64,000 nt of DNA from Gymnothorax reevesii (lineage: Eukaryota > Chordata > Actinopteri > Anguilliformes > Muraenidae), in the NCBI GenBank assembly GCA_029721435.1, contig CM056573.1, positions 95,058,947-95,122,946 of the forward strand, in the 5' to 3' direction. The translations under genes and the position numbers were made by a program. Of this stretch, positions 44,715 through 55,700 are shown piece by piece; within the stretch, counting starts at the first letter, position 1; every line of letters begins with the position of its first letter. A model generated the notes under the pieces. The model saw nothing but the letters and a program-made list of their open reading frames with translations. It was not told the DNA's origin and searched no databases.

Positions 44715-45139
44715 AGGGAAAAATGCCCACAGCCTGATCAGAACAAGCTTTTGATATTATGAAGCACATCTGGTAACTCCACGGAAAACAAGTTTTATAT
44801 GCCTGATTTGCCTACAGGAAGTGAACTATGGCCCACTTAGTACATGCTCTATTTTTATGAGACAATGCTCAGAAAAGTTCATTTTTGAGCATGTTACCAA
44901 GTCCAGATATGCTCAATTATTCGTTTATTAGCTTCAACAAGACCTTCTGCATATTTTGATACCAAATGCAATCCCAGAAACCCCACAACAAAAAAAGTTA
45001 TAGATGATTTACTCAAGAATTTGTCGATTTTATCACAAAATTTCAAATCAGGCATATAAAACTTGTTTCCCGTGGAGTTACCAGATGTGTTTCATAATAT
45101 CAAAAGCTTGTTCTGATCGGGCAGTGGGCATTTTTCCCT
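44715..45139. mobile_element. MITE with 96-bp inverted arms
   Basis: Arms 44715-44810 and 45044-45139 are about 94 percent complementary by eye, beginning AGGGAAAAATGCCCAC and including GATCAGAACAAGCTTTTGAT and ACAAGTTTTATATGCCTGAT. The 233-bp centre has no ORF. A target duplication was not resolved. Confidence 0.75.
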
Positions 45140-45545
45140 ATACCGTGAAAGACCTCCTTTGAGGTGAATCACTGTATCGCATTCCAACTTCAGACTACTG
45201 TCTTGTCCCTGAGGAAGTCAAACGAAGTTAGTGTCCCTAAGAAAGGTATTAACAAATCAATCGTGCCACTTACAGGCTCTGGCCACTGCCAGAGTGACCG
45301 AACTAGGCCAAGGGAAGCTAGTAGCCCTTGAGCTTTTCACCAATCAAATCAAAGCCTGTTGTCAACGTCATTGAAATGAAATAACAGTGAGAAACTTTAT
45401 AGTTATTGTAATCTACTTTAGCAACATTAGCAAGTGCAGTTATGGAGGTTAATTATAAAATTGACTTTTTAGGTCTTTTTGTATTATTTTACATTTACAC
45501 AGTTCTCGGATTTATTTAATCATCTTTCCACTCTGGTAAGTTAAC
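45140..45545. other. Unassigned DNA
   Basis: No gene is recognised. The phrase GGCCAAGGGAAGC near 45307 also occurs next to the left arm of the preceding MITE (44699). Confidence 0.35.
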
Positions 45546-45560
45546 GTTGTTTCCATTTTT

Positions 45561-45839
45561 ATGCCCCCGCCCTCCAAAGAGGAAAGGGGGCATTATGTCG
45601 ACACCATGTCCGTCCGTCCGTTGTCCGTTAACTTTTCCTTTCCTTCGGATAACTATAGAATCGCTCGTCGGATTGATGCCATTTCTTAATGGCTTTTTGG
45701 GACTGGCTAGAGGAAGGTTCCTTTCGAAAACCAGCGTTGTGCGATATCTAAGATGGCCGCCACAGCAGCCATGTCAATATGCCCTTGATCAACATACAGG
45801 CGGGGGCATATGTCACGCTCTGCGTTGCCCTTGTTCTTT
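45561..45839 (+). mobile_element. Hairpin-ended element, family D
   Basis: The 5' end is a perfect 8-bp stem ATGCCCCC (45561-45568) and GGGGGCAT (45586-45593), followed by TCCGTCCGTCCG. The 3' end is GGCGGGGGCATA (the GGGGGCAT at 45802-45809 is again complementary to the 5' arm), a hairpin ACGC-TCT-GCGT (45815-45825), then GCCCTTGTTCTTT. The body is about 200 bp without a gene. Confidence 0.65.
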
Positions 45840-46052
45840 CAGACATAAGAGAGCTTGTCTTGGATCTCGTTCAAATTGACTGTGGCCCAATTGATTATTT
45901 AACTTGCTAGCAAATTGATTTATTTAAATTTTGTAGAAATAAGAAGAGTATGGTGCATTTAGATTGGTGTGCTGTTAGTTGTTAGGAAATCGGTTAGGAC
46001 TAGCTAATGATACAAACTAGGTAAGCCAGTGGCGTAACTACACTGATGGACT

Positions 46053-46431
46053 TTAAAGGATCAGTGTGTAAGATTTAGATTCATCTAGTGGTCAGATTAT
46101 AGATTGCAACCAACTGACCATTCCTTTTCTCAGAAAACCTACTGTGGCCGCAAAACTTGCGAAAACATGAAAGGCGCTCTTTTGTGTCAATGCTTTATTC
46201 ATTTACTTTTTTCCCCATTCTGGGCTACTGTAGAAAAATTGGCGGCGCAACATGACGGCCTCCACGGAGGTGGACCCGCTCCCATGCAGGTTTAAAGGGC
46301 TTATTCTAAGCAAAATGAAATTCAAAGATTATTGTTTTCACGTTATTATACACTACTAAAAAAGTAGTTATGAATGTTATATTCCGTTTCTACCGAAATA
46401 TCAATCTAAATTCTGCACACAGCTCCTTTAA
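46053..46431. mobile_element. piggyBac-type MITE (TTAA ends)
   Basis: The element is bounded by TTAA at 46053-46056 and 46428-46431. Its ends AGGATCAGTGTGTAAGATTT and, reverse complemented, AGGAGCTGTGTGCAGAATTT form the TIR. Inside are TAGATTGCAACCAACTGA and CATTCTGGGCTACTGTAGAA, which I recognise from a very common teleost repeat. It is non-coding. Confidence 0.75.
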
Positions 46432-47305
46432 AAACTTCTCGCTCGGCATTAAATCTGTCTGTCAGCGATGGCTTATCACGTTCACGGTAACGGCGAAGCG
46501 CATCAGCCACTTTAATACTCCACTCAAACATATCGCACCATTCAGACAGAAACTAAAGGAATAACAAGCAGAAGGATTTCTGAGATCCCATCATCCCTTT
46601 GTCTGAACCATGGTCTTTGATTGTTGCTGGCGCATGCGTCTGCTGCAGCTACTTGGTGTCCATGGTGATGATCAGCGATTCTGTGACCGAACTCGCGGTC
46701 TGTGTGAGGTAGCCGTGCGCGCACTCAGCAGGATCAGTGGCCCCGGGCTTCACTTAGCCTATCCTCCTTCACCCGCCGTTGGCTTTGTGCAATCAATTAA
46801 GCCAGCGACGCGCTGTGTGGGATATGGCAATCCTTGCTTTAGCGTTGATCCAGGATCTCAGGATCCAACTTTTTTGCAATAGGCCCCAGGGCATTCAGCA
46901 TTGGCTTGGTAAGTACTTTGACAGCTCAGCCATTGATTCTGTTTAATTTGGCGCAGCTATTCTTCAGTTGTTACCCTTTAAAGTCAGGCCCAGTCTGAGT
47001 ACTGGGTGCGCCAGATGGGATGTAGCTCCAGGTTTAGCATCTTGTCATGCGGACCAGGCAGGCACCTGTAACCTTGTCTGTCGATCCAGCTGCCCCTCTG
47101 GAAAGGTTTGAGGGTCAACTCCATCCTCTCCTCACATATCAGAAGAAGAGAATTACTGACTAACATAAATTCTTTTGTTTAAGTTCCGAATAATTAAACT
47201 CAGAAAAAAAAAAAACTGGTGAAATTTCTTTGGTCATGGAAGCAGTTTTTTTGCCCTTTCGTTGGAATAAATGAAGCACAATTTCATTACACTCCCACTG
47301 TGTGC
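46432..47305. other. Unassigned DNA upstream of the Ig receptor exons
   Basis: I looked for a signal-peptide exon and a further Ig exon and found neither. The frames at 46610-46882 and 46542-46724 have no domain. Confidence 0.35.
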
Positions 47306-47610
47306 ATACGCTGATGAGCCAAAGCATTAAAACCACTTGCAAATGAGGTGAATAATGTTGATTATCTCATAACACCAGCATATGTCAAAGACTGCTGACA
47401 GATCTTAGATGGTAAGCAAATAGCAGCTTCTTGTTTTCAACATGAGGGATCTGGGAGAAATGAGACCTGAATGACTTTGACGAGGGCCAAATTGTTATGG
47501 TCTGATGAGTGGGGTAGAGCATTTCTGAAGCGGCGAGACCTCTGGGTTTGTCCAAGTCAGCAGATGTGAGTACTTACTGATAGTTGGCCAAGGAGGGACC
47601 AACCAGAGTC
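47306..47610 (+). mobile_element. Tc1 5' fragment
   Basis: The sequence TGATGAGCCAAAGCATTAAA, then GTGAATAATGTTGATTATCTC, matches the terminal region of the Tc1 family at 52226-53398. It is followed by a degraded N-terminal transposase reading near 47475 (GACTTTGACGAGGGCCAAAT). The rest of the element is missing. Confidence 0.6.
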
Positions 47611-47788
47611 CAACACAGAAAACCTTATTTGTCCCATTTTACCTGACTTCATCCAACAACATGAATTTAAAACACACTTGTACTCTCCAGTTTTTACTCT
47701 CCACTTTTACCAAAATAATAATTTTAGAAAAATAATTTTGTGATCATGTGCATTAGATAGCTGACTATATCCCATGTTTTATTTTCAG

Positions 47789-48842
47789 TCTCTAAAGGTT
47801 CTCCAATGACAGAGCTGAAGATAGGTAGTGTAGTCACTCTGCACTGTCAACTTCATAGCAATAAGCCTTGTACAAGAAGCAATGAACTTACCTGGGTTAC
47901 GGGGACTGGAGCTCCCCTGCTAGGGGACAGATACAATGTGTCACCATCCCAATGTTTCTCCAGTCTGAGCGTGACACTTGGCCCCTCAGACAACAACAGG
48001 AAGTGGATATGTCAGCTAACTGTGAAAGGGAACCGCAAACTGAAACACAGTTACACCACCATCTTCCCTGGTAAGAATGATTTTTATTTTTATTTCATAA
48101 AAATCCGTTGGAAGAAAACCCAACTTGCATAGCATACATATCAGTATCATAACAATATGGATTTAAAAATCTAAATTGCATATTTGGAATCTTTTAGTCA
48201 TGCAATTTTTAATCATTTTTAAACATGGTTTTAATTAATGGGCACACTCAAAAATGTTAATGTCAAATATTTTTCCCTCATGCACATACATTTTCAATCC
48301 TTACACATCACTTACAAAAAATCATAAGGCATTCTTGTGTCCTCCCTCAGATGAAAACAGTGTATCCAGATTTCCTTTGGAGTGGCTATATGTGTGTATA
48401 TGTGTACCTGCTGTCCTGATAGTGATATTGATCTTCAAATGCAAGCAAAGAACAGGTAAGACACTTTTTGTTGAACTATCCAGGTTTTGAACATAACCAC
48501 ACTTTGCCAATTTTGTTTCAATACAAAGCGGGCTGTACTTCTTGTTTTTTTTTTTTTTCAGGTCAAAGGCCGGTGGAGTTTGATTGTGCTTCTCAGAGTC
48601 AGGCAGTTACTGTACAGCACCAAGTGAGTGAACATGATTTTCGGTTAAAACCAGTTTCACAGAGATATTGTATGGTACACTTATAATGTTTAATTTTTGT
48701 TCAGGAACAGCATGAAGACACTATTACCTGTGCAGTGGTCAATATTTCTGTCAATGGGAGGAGGAAACCAGACAGGAAAATGGAAGAGGTTGAAACTGAA
48801 TATGCAGTCATGAAAACTCCCACAAAGAACCTGAACACATGA
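47789..48842 (+). CDS. Immunoglobulin-superfamily transmembrane receptor, 3' exons
   Basis: Four exons fit by splice sites and phase. Exon a (47789-48070, phase 1-1) encodes one Ig domain: VVTLHCQLHS (first Cys), ELTWVTGTG (Trp), and NNRKWICQLTVKG, where WIC replaces the usual YxC around the second Cys. Exon b (48351-48455, phase 1-1) gives the membrane span WLYVCICVPAVLIVILIF followed by the stop-transfer KCKQRT. Exon c (48562-48623) and exon d (48705-48842, stop TGA 48840-48842) form the cytoplasmic tail. The tail has DTITCAVVNIS, which looks like an ITSM/ITIM site (TITYAVV pattern) with the Tyr replaced by Cys, and TEYAVMK, which fits YxxM. The product should be a type I surface receptor of a fish immune-type Ig family. 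The leader and any further Ig exons lie upstream, outside what I can identify. No polyadenylation signal was pinned down. Confidence 0.8.
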
Positions 48843-49739
48843 CATTATCATTGCATATTTAACATTTTGGGACAGTCACCTCTGAGGCAATCTGGGGATA
48901 AGAGTCTTGTTAAGGAGTGCATTGACTGGAATGAATTAGTGTGCCTGCAGTGGGGTTAGAACCACAAATGTTAAGCATCTATAACACGATGCAAATGGTT
49001 CAAAATGAAACTAGTTAGTGCCAATTCATAACTCATAAATGCTTTGCTGCAATATAAATGATCCAGACCTCTTTACTCTTGAAGGCATTTCATCAGAAAT
49101 GTGTTGTTTTAGCGAGAGCTACTGTTTACTGCATTGAAGTTTAAATGTTTGGGGGTGAAATTGTTAACATGCCATGTTTGTGTGTATTCTCAATAATACT
49201 GGATGTAACTGCATTCTGAAGTTAGATTTTTATTTCAGTTCTGTGTATTGATATGATATCTTCTCAAGTTCTTTGGTACCTCATTTACACATTGATACTA
49301 AAACCTTCATTTTCATTAATATTTTGCAAATGCTGTATATGTGACCTGTCATGCAAAAAGGGTACTATACAAACAAAACATGGATTTTGAGATTTTTACT
49401 TTAATTGAAATCTGCATGTTTTATCACAGTAGAATTCAATAATCAATTTTCCTATCTTGATTCGTTTTCTCATACTATGAGAAAAATTGAATGTGTATGA
49501 TTATCTGTTATTATTGAATCGAGGTAATTGACAAATTAATCTGGGCAAAGTGCAACATTCAATGAACTTTAAATCCACCAGATGGTGCTATTAGATAATT
49601 TTTAAGACACTTGAACCATTTTAGCAGAGCAAAAGCAGACTCAAAACTTTTCAAAATGAAAATAATTTATCATTATTGAATTTTAAAGCTTTGTAAGCTC
49701 ATCATTTTGAAAGGTTTTGTGTTTTTATTAACACAGTGG
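48843..49739. other. 3' flank of the Ig receptor
   Basis: This stretch probably contains the 3' UTR. I see no other gene. AT-rich sequence continues to the degraded Tc1 copy. Confidence 0.4.
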
Positions 49740-51590
49740 GCCCAAGAATGATTGGCACTCCTGACATGAAATGCAATAAAAATAAGATTAAAAAAAATAA
49801 ATAACATTAAAGTGATGAACCCACAATGCCAGGATGCAGAACATATTTCAATTTGTTAACGGGTCAGTGGAATCAGCCAAAATCATATATTTAAGAAATA
49901 AACAAATTCACAAAAATTAGTTTAATAATTATTGGCACCTCTGGTTTAGTGCTTAGTGCAACCACCTCTGGCAAGGATAACGGCATGGCATCTTTTTGAC
50001 AAGAAAAAAGCATGTTTGGGGGGATTTTGATCTTGAGGCAGATCCTTTTAAGATCAGTCACATTCCTGGATTTGCTTTCATCAACTGCTCTTTCTAATTC
50101 AGCCCAGAGGTTTTCGATCGGATTTAGCGTGGTGACTGAGATAGCCATAGCAGGACAGTAATTTTGTCAGCCAGGAACCAATTTTGTGTGGATTTTGAGG
50201 TGTGTTTTGGGTCATTATCTCACTGGAGAGTCCAACAACGGCCATATCATAGCCTTCCAGTTGAGGTAACTGATTGGCTTTGCAGAATCCATTAAGACAT
50301 TGATCTTAACTAGTGCCTCTGGACCTCTGGAAGCAAAACAACCCCAAAACATCACTGATCAACCACAATATTTCACCGTGAGTTTGAGGTTCCTTTCCTC
50401 GATTGTGTTTCCTTTTTGACGCTATACATGCTGATGCTATATCTGACCATAACTTTAAATGTTAACCCTTTGGTGCAAGTGGGTGGTCTGTCTGTCCATT
50501 ATTTTGGACATTATGCTTGTGAGATGCACACTGCCATCCAGTATTTTGGACATTATGCATGCGGAGCGCCAGAAATAATGTGAAGTTGAAGAAACCTGGT
50601 CATTGATCTGCATGATGATCTATCTGTATTCTGGACATGGCTTATTTGAGCTATTTGCTCCGCATGCATAATGTCCAATATTTTTTGATAAAGCATAGAC
50701 TCAGATGTAGTCCAACAAACAGACATGCATTACTTAGGTTATGTGTTTTCAGTTTGTGCTATATAATGTATTTCCATCCCCCAACAGAAAAGGTCTGATC
50801 AGAATTTGAACAATATAAAACTATTTCTGACTTTCATCAACTTACCTCTTACTTGTGTATGCCATTGTGATTGTTTGTGGTAAATCATGTAACTAATCAG
50901 AGAGGCACCTATTGAGGTAATTATTAAGAATTATTATTGTAAAATGTACATTTTGTGTTTTCAGGCTGTGAGCCTAGAGAAAATAAACCCCAGTTAACTT
51001 CTGACCAAAATATTGGACAACATGCAACAAAGGGTTAATCTCATCTGACAACAGCCCCTTTGTCCGGTCATCATGGCAAATTGCAAGCACTTGCTTCAGT
51101 GCCTTGGGTTCAGAAATCACTTTTTTCTTTCAACCCTGCTAAAGACCCTATGGTTATGGTGGTGGCGTTGGATGGTGCCTTTTATCTTGTGACTGCATGC
51201 CATCAAGGCCTGTAATTCTTTTACAGTGATTCTGAGGTACTTCATTATTTCTTTCACTAACCTCCTTCCTATCGTGGGGGAAAAATGTGTCTGCGTCCCC
51301 TACCTGACAGAATTTCAACTGTTCCAAACGCATTGCATTTTTGAACAATTTCCGTGACAGTGCTCAGAAGTATATTTTTTATTTCCCACCATTTGAAGAT
51401 CTGATAATAAATAATCTGATAAATCATAATCAGATTTTTGAAGGTCTACAACCATCTGCATTTTTTGAACTGTCAGTTCTTTAATTTTTTTCATTATGCT
51501 GGAGGGAGTTTGCATGCAAACCTCATTGTCGTACCTTAGGAAGTGATGAAATGACATAGTTCCTTAAAACGTAAATGAGTTGATAATCAA
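49740..51590 (-). mobile_element. Degraded Tc1-like transposon split by a piggyBac MITE
   Basis: At 49891-50148 the minus strand reads TLNPIENLWAELERAVDE, the C-terminal part of a Tc1 transposase with its catalytic Glu. At 51557-51315 the N-terminal side has MKKIKELTVQKMQMVVDLQK. The intervening transposase is strongly decayed, and a MITE lies at 50462-51038. The left end near 49740 has AGAATGATTGGCACTCC; the right TIR is not clear. Confidence 0.65.
50462..51038. mobile_element. piggyBac-type MITE nested in Tc1
   Basis: TTAA borders both ends (50462-50465 and 51035-51038). The ends TTAACCCTTTGGTGCA and, reverse complemented, TTAACCCTTTGTTGCA form a 16-bp TIR. Internally TTGGACATTATGCATGCGG occurs as a perfect 22-bp inverted pair (50545-50566 and 50657-50678) plus a third partial copy near 50503. 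Tc1 transposase-like sequence resumes on both sides. Confidence 0.8.
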
Positions 51591-51623
51591 TCCTGGTTTA
51601 AATCTGGTTGATTATATTAATAA

Positions 51624-51913
51624 CTAGAAAAGCACTCAGAGAGCGCAGACCTCCGCCAGGGGGCAGCAAAACCCAGAAGCACGGCGATTGGAACTCCGGC
51701 CCATTGGAAAGACTTGAAATCTTGAACTTTGGTGTATATCTCAGCAGTACTTTGGCCTAGATATGCCAAAATTTAGTCACCTGTTGCTTGACTTAATACC
51801 CACCTTCACTGAAAATTTCATCATAATCTGTCCATTACTTTTTGAGTTACGTTGTACACAAACAAACCAACAAACAAACGCCACCAAAAACATAACCTCC
51901 TTGGCATAGGTAA
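51624..51913 (-). mobile_element. Family B element, full copy in tandem
   Basis: On the minus strand it begins TTACCTATGCCAAGGAGGTT, has TTTGTTTGTTGGTTTG, GTAACTCAAAAAGTAATGG, and ends GCGGAGGTCTGCGCTC, GAGTGC and TTTTCTAG (51624-51627). It is closely similar to the copy at 36106-36401. Confidence 0.7.
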
Positions 51914-52052
51914 CTAGAAAAGCACTCAGAGAGCGCAGACCTCCGCCAGGGGGTAGCAAAACCCAGAAGCACAGCGATTGAGTTATGTTGTACACAAACA
52001 AACCAACCAACAAACCAACAAACAAACGCCACCTCCTTGGCGGAGGTAATAA
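51914..52052 (-). mobile_element. Family B element, internally deleted tandem copy
   Basis: It is joined head to tail with the preceding copy: on the minus strand its TTTTCTAG (51914-51917) is immediately followed by TTACC, the start of the other copy. It keeps the 5' hairpin, the TTTG tract and the 3' end, but about 150 bp of the body is gone between TAACTCAA and TCGCTGTGC. Confidence 0.7.
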
Positions 52053-52225
52053 TCTGTAGGTTTGCCATCAAGTTTTAAATAGTGATTTGGAGGAATTAGA
52101 TTTTTAATTAAATGAGTGAATATTTTTGGTTTGTAATTTTGGCATTAAAACATTGATGAAAGTGCAGCATTTCTTATGTTGGTATTTTGAGTTTTTAATC
52201 TCAGTCAAGCTTTTATTTATAAATA

Positions 52226-53398
52226 CACCGATGAACATTATAATATTATGGCCACCTGCCTAATATTGTGTGGTCCCCATTTTTCCTCAAAAACAGCTCT
52301 GACATGTTGAGGCATGGACTCCACTTGACCTCTGGCGGTGCTCTATGGTATCTGGCACCAAGACAATAGCAGCAGATCCTCCATGGATCAGACTTGTTTG
52401 TCTAGCACATCCCACAGATGATCGATTGCATTCAGGTCAGGGGAATTTGGAGGCCGAATCAACACCTGAAACTCATAGTTGTGTTCCTCAAACCACTTCT
52501 GAACCATTTTTGCTGAGTGGCAGGGTGCATTATCCTGTTGAAAGAGGCCACTACCATTAGGTAATACTGTTTCCATGAAGGGGTGTACTTGGTCTGCAAC
52601 AATGTTTAGGTAGGTGGTATGTGTCATAGTAATATCCACATGGCAGGACCCAAGGTTTCCAAGCAGAAAATTATGCAAAGCATCATACTGCATCCACTGA
52701 CTTACCCTTTTCAAATAGTACATTTTGGAGCCATTTCTTTCCCAGCTATGATGCAAGCACACCCGGCCATCCACAAGATGTAAAAGAAATTGTGATTCAT
52801 CAGACCAGGCCACCTTCTTCCATTGCTCTGCGGTCCAATTCTGATAATCCTGTGCCTATTTCAGGTGTATTCAGTGGTGGACAAGGGTCAGCATGGAGAC
52901 CCTGACCGCTCTGAGGCTACGTAGCCCCATACGCAACTAACTGCGAAGCACTGAGTGTTCTGACACCTTTCAATCAGAATCAGCGTGAACCTTTACAGTA
53001 ATTCGAGCTACAGTAACTCTTTTATTGGATCGGACCACATGGCCCAGCCTTTGCTCCCCATGTGCATCAGTGAACCTCAGCCACCTATGAACCTGTCTTC
53101 GGTTCACCGGTTTTCCTTCTTTAGGCAACTTTTGGAAGGTACTGATGACTGCAGATTGTAAACACCCCACAAGAGCTCCAGTTTTGGAAATTTTTGACCC
53201 AGTCGTCTACCCATCACAATTCAGGCCTTGTCACATCCTTACGTTTTCCCATTTTTCCTGCTTCCAACACATCAACTTTAAGGACAAAATATTCAATTGA
53301 GACTTAATAAATTTTACCCACTGTCACGCCACTGTAACGAGACAATCAATGCAATTCACTTCATCTGTCTGTGATTATAATGTTATGACTGACTGGTG
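52226..53398 (-). mobile_element. Tc1-like transposon
   Basis: TA flanks both ends (52224-52225 and 53399-53400). The ends CACCGATGAACATTATAATA and, reverse complemented, CACCAGTCAGTCATAACATT are diverged TIRs. The minus strand encodes a transposase in two pieces. The family is also seen as a fragment at 47306-47610. Confidence 0.8.
52388..53170 (-). pseudogene. Tc1 transposase with D in place of the catalytic E
   Basis: The N-terminal piece (53170-52970) covers the second part of the DNA-binding region (VNRRQVHRWLRFTDAHGEQR). The catalytic piece (52813-52388) has MAWSDESQFLLH (first Asp), GLFQQDNAPCHSAKM (second Asp) and PPNSPDLNAIDHLWDVL. In active Tc1 proteins the last block is NPIEHLWD with the third acidic residue Glu; here the Pro is Ala and the Glu is Asp, a DD34D form. 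The two pieces are in different frames. The protein is not likely to be active. Confidence 0.8.
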
Positions 53399-53467
53399 TA
53401 TACTTTTATTGTATTTTTTGTGAATTTCCAGTCACAGGTTCCAAAATATTTGAGCCCCCCGTCTCTA

Positions 53468-53548
53468 TGCAACCTCAATTCCCGTAGAATTGGGACAATG
53501 CGGAAAATAACAAAAACAACAAGCACAATTTTTGCAAATCCCGTATGA
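53468..53548. mobile_element. Decayed Tc1 terminal region split by the solo LTR
   Basis: CAACCTCAATTCCCGTAGAA and TTGGGACAATGC resemble the end of the Tc1 family at 43256. Similar sequence continues beyond the solo LTR (ATTCAACTGAAAAAAATACG from 54574). The copy is too decayed to bound. Confidence 0.45.
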
Positions 53549-53553
53549 CCTAT

Positions 53554-54568
53554 TGTAAGAAGAGGTCAGGAGAACACCAGTTGCAGGATCCAGAAGTGTT
53601 TATTAAACACAAAACACTAGGAGAAACTTGGCAGACACGCCAGAAATAAAACACTGTGCACATGCACTGAACAAATGGGAAAACTAAGGTAAACTGCCCA
53701 AGGCAGGGGGAAACAGAAATATCCTCTCCAAGAGTGGCTACACTAGAAAAACAAAAACTGAACCTAACTAAACTGACGGACACACTGGGAGACTTAAACA
53801 CGGGGCAGACAAGACGAGGGCACAGCAAAATAGAAGACTCAGGAATCATACACAGGAGAAACATGGAAGACATGAGGAGCTGAGATTTCACCATGTAGAA
53901 ATGAGTCATACTCAAGGATCCGTCTGACGTCCCTTCCCAATACTGCCACATAAATAGTCATGAGAGGAGGCGGGGACTCAGAATGCAATCTCGACTGAAA
54001 CAGAAACACATGGATTAATAAAACAATTACACGAAAAACGGGTTAACAATAATGACTTGAGACAAGACGCTGAGACCATCAATCAAGCTAGACAGTTTAG
54101 ATAAGGTAATCTAAACCTGACGAGGAAAAAGCACCACAAGAGAAGCGAAGGGAAGCATAGCTTTTAATACAGCTATTCAGGGATAGCTTAGGCAGAATTC
54201 ACGATAGCCAGAAACGCACGCACTCGCTAATGAATTAATTAAGGTTATTACTACATGACGAAATATTTACAATCACCCTCAAATAAGTGCTGGTTAGTAC
54301 GGGTTAGTAATTATCCTATTAGAGAACGCATTCACTCAGAGTTTCGCGAGACCCAGAATTTAACACAGGTGGAAGCAATGAATGAAATACTAGAGCCGAA
54401 ACCGAAAGAGGAAATGTGATTGGACGACGAGACGCAGGCATGCTGTCACGCAACATCACTGAAGGCAGAGAGGGAGTGGATCGTCAGACGGCCGAAATGA
54501 AAGCTGAAAAATAAAACGAAAGTAAAGCACAAGCACAAAGACAGCACGCACAAGGCAGAATCATAACA
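53554..54568 (-). mobile_element. Solo LTR with perfect 5-bp TSD
   Basis: On the minus strand the LTR starts TGTTATGATTCTGCC and ends GACCTCTTCTTACA, a TG...CA pair. The flanks are exact 5-bp duplications CCTAT (53549-53553 and 54569-54573). An AATAAA polyadenylation signal lies at 53604-53599 on the minus strand, about 45 bp from the 3' end. There is no internal coding region, so this is a product of LTR-LTR recombination. A 5-bp duplication suits Ty3/gypsy or some ERV groups. The minus-strand frame at 53951-53550 is a shadow. Confidence 0.85.
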
Positions 54569-54574
54569 CCTATA

Positions 54575-55084
54575 TTCAACTGAAAAAAATACGGACAAAA
54601 TATGCAATATTTTATTTACAATCAAGCAAGTTAGTCGGCGGCAACTGGTAGCATGTCGAGTGGCGAAAGCATGGACAACTTTATACCTCTGTACATCTCA
54701 CACGGGCTGTACGCTATGCTTTTCGTACAACTGAGATGCACTCTATCTCTGGCGTTTCTGGCGTTAGCTGAAGCTAGGCGGTGTTGAGGATGATTTCAGT
54801 ATTACTCATCATATTCACCAGTTTTAAATATATAATCATAATCGGTAACTGAGTTATGTAAGCAACTGTACCACACACACACACACACTACACACAAGCA
54901 GTTGATTTCTGTAGCTTTGTTTGTTAATTTGATTCAATCAAAATTCGTTCAGTTGATTTCTGCGTTGATTAACATTGGTTCAGTTGATTTAATCAATATC
55001 TGTTCAGTTGATTTCTGTAGCTTTGTTTAACATCTGTCCTGTTGATCCAGTCAATATCTGTTCAGTCATCAGCATTTTCCCTCA
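54575..55084. repeat. Short degenerate repeat of TTCAGTTGATTTCTG
   Basis: Between about 54898 and 55070 the phrases CAGTTGATTTCTGTAGCTTTG and CAATATCTGTTCAGTTGATT recur four to five times with variation. A (CA)n tract is at about 54872-54888. No gene is recognised in the rest. Confidence 0.5.
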
Positions 55085-55700
55085 GTAATCATATACACTC
55101 AAAGGCAATGAAAACGCAACTCTAAATTTTGGTTATTTTTACTCAGGACCTGAGTAGTCCAATTTGAGTTCTTAAGTGACCATTGGGGTCACAATGTGTA
55201 CCTCATTACACATGAATGATCATCATGTAACTCAACAGTGCGAGTTGGACTCTCATCAATCCATATTGAGTACAACATATGGGATTAGGAGTGAGTGAAA
55301 TGAAGGAGGGGTTGTCTTCCGTGTATAAAGGCAGGATAAAAGCCAGACAAAAAACATTTTAAGTGTCATAATGCCACGTCTGTCGACTGAACAATAGAAC
55401 AAGGCCCTGAGTATGCTAGAGGCTGGAGTAAGTGCCTAGCAAGTGGCTCACCGTTTTTGGTGTAGTACGTCCAGCATCAGTACGTTTTCGGTAGAGTACG
55501 TCCAACTGGGACGAGCTCTTTCATCAAGAGTACCCAGACCTCAAACCAGGCAGCAACTCCAGAATGCACAACAGGCAGAGCAGCGTCAACTTCCCTAAGA
55601 CAACCTAAGACGCTTAGTCAGGTCCATGAGGAGACGTTGTACTGCCTGTGTGGATGTTCGTGCGGGTCGCACCCGATACTGACTGTTCTTTTGAGTTCAT
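55085..55700 (+). pseudogene. Tc1-like transposase N-terminal remnant
   Basis: A TIR-like start CACTCAAAGGCAATGAAAAC at about 55087 is followed at 55371 by a reading MPRLSTEQ, a TAG, then NKALSMLEAGVSA, the typical N-terminal HTH of a Tc1 family. An internal duplication of GTACGTCCA lies near 55466-55505. The DDE domain is not found. The copy is dead. Confidence 0.5.

Noticed and set aside
53550..53951. 133-codon minus-strand frame
   Set aside because: Lies wholly in the solo LTR and has no retroviral motif.
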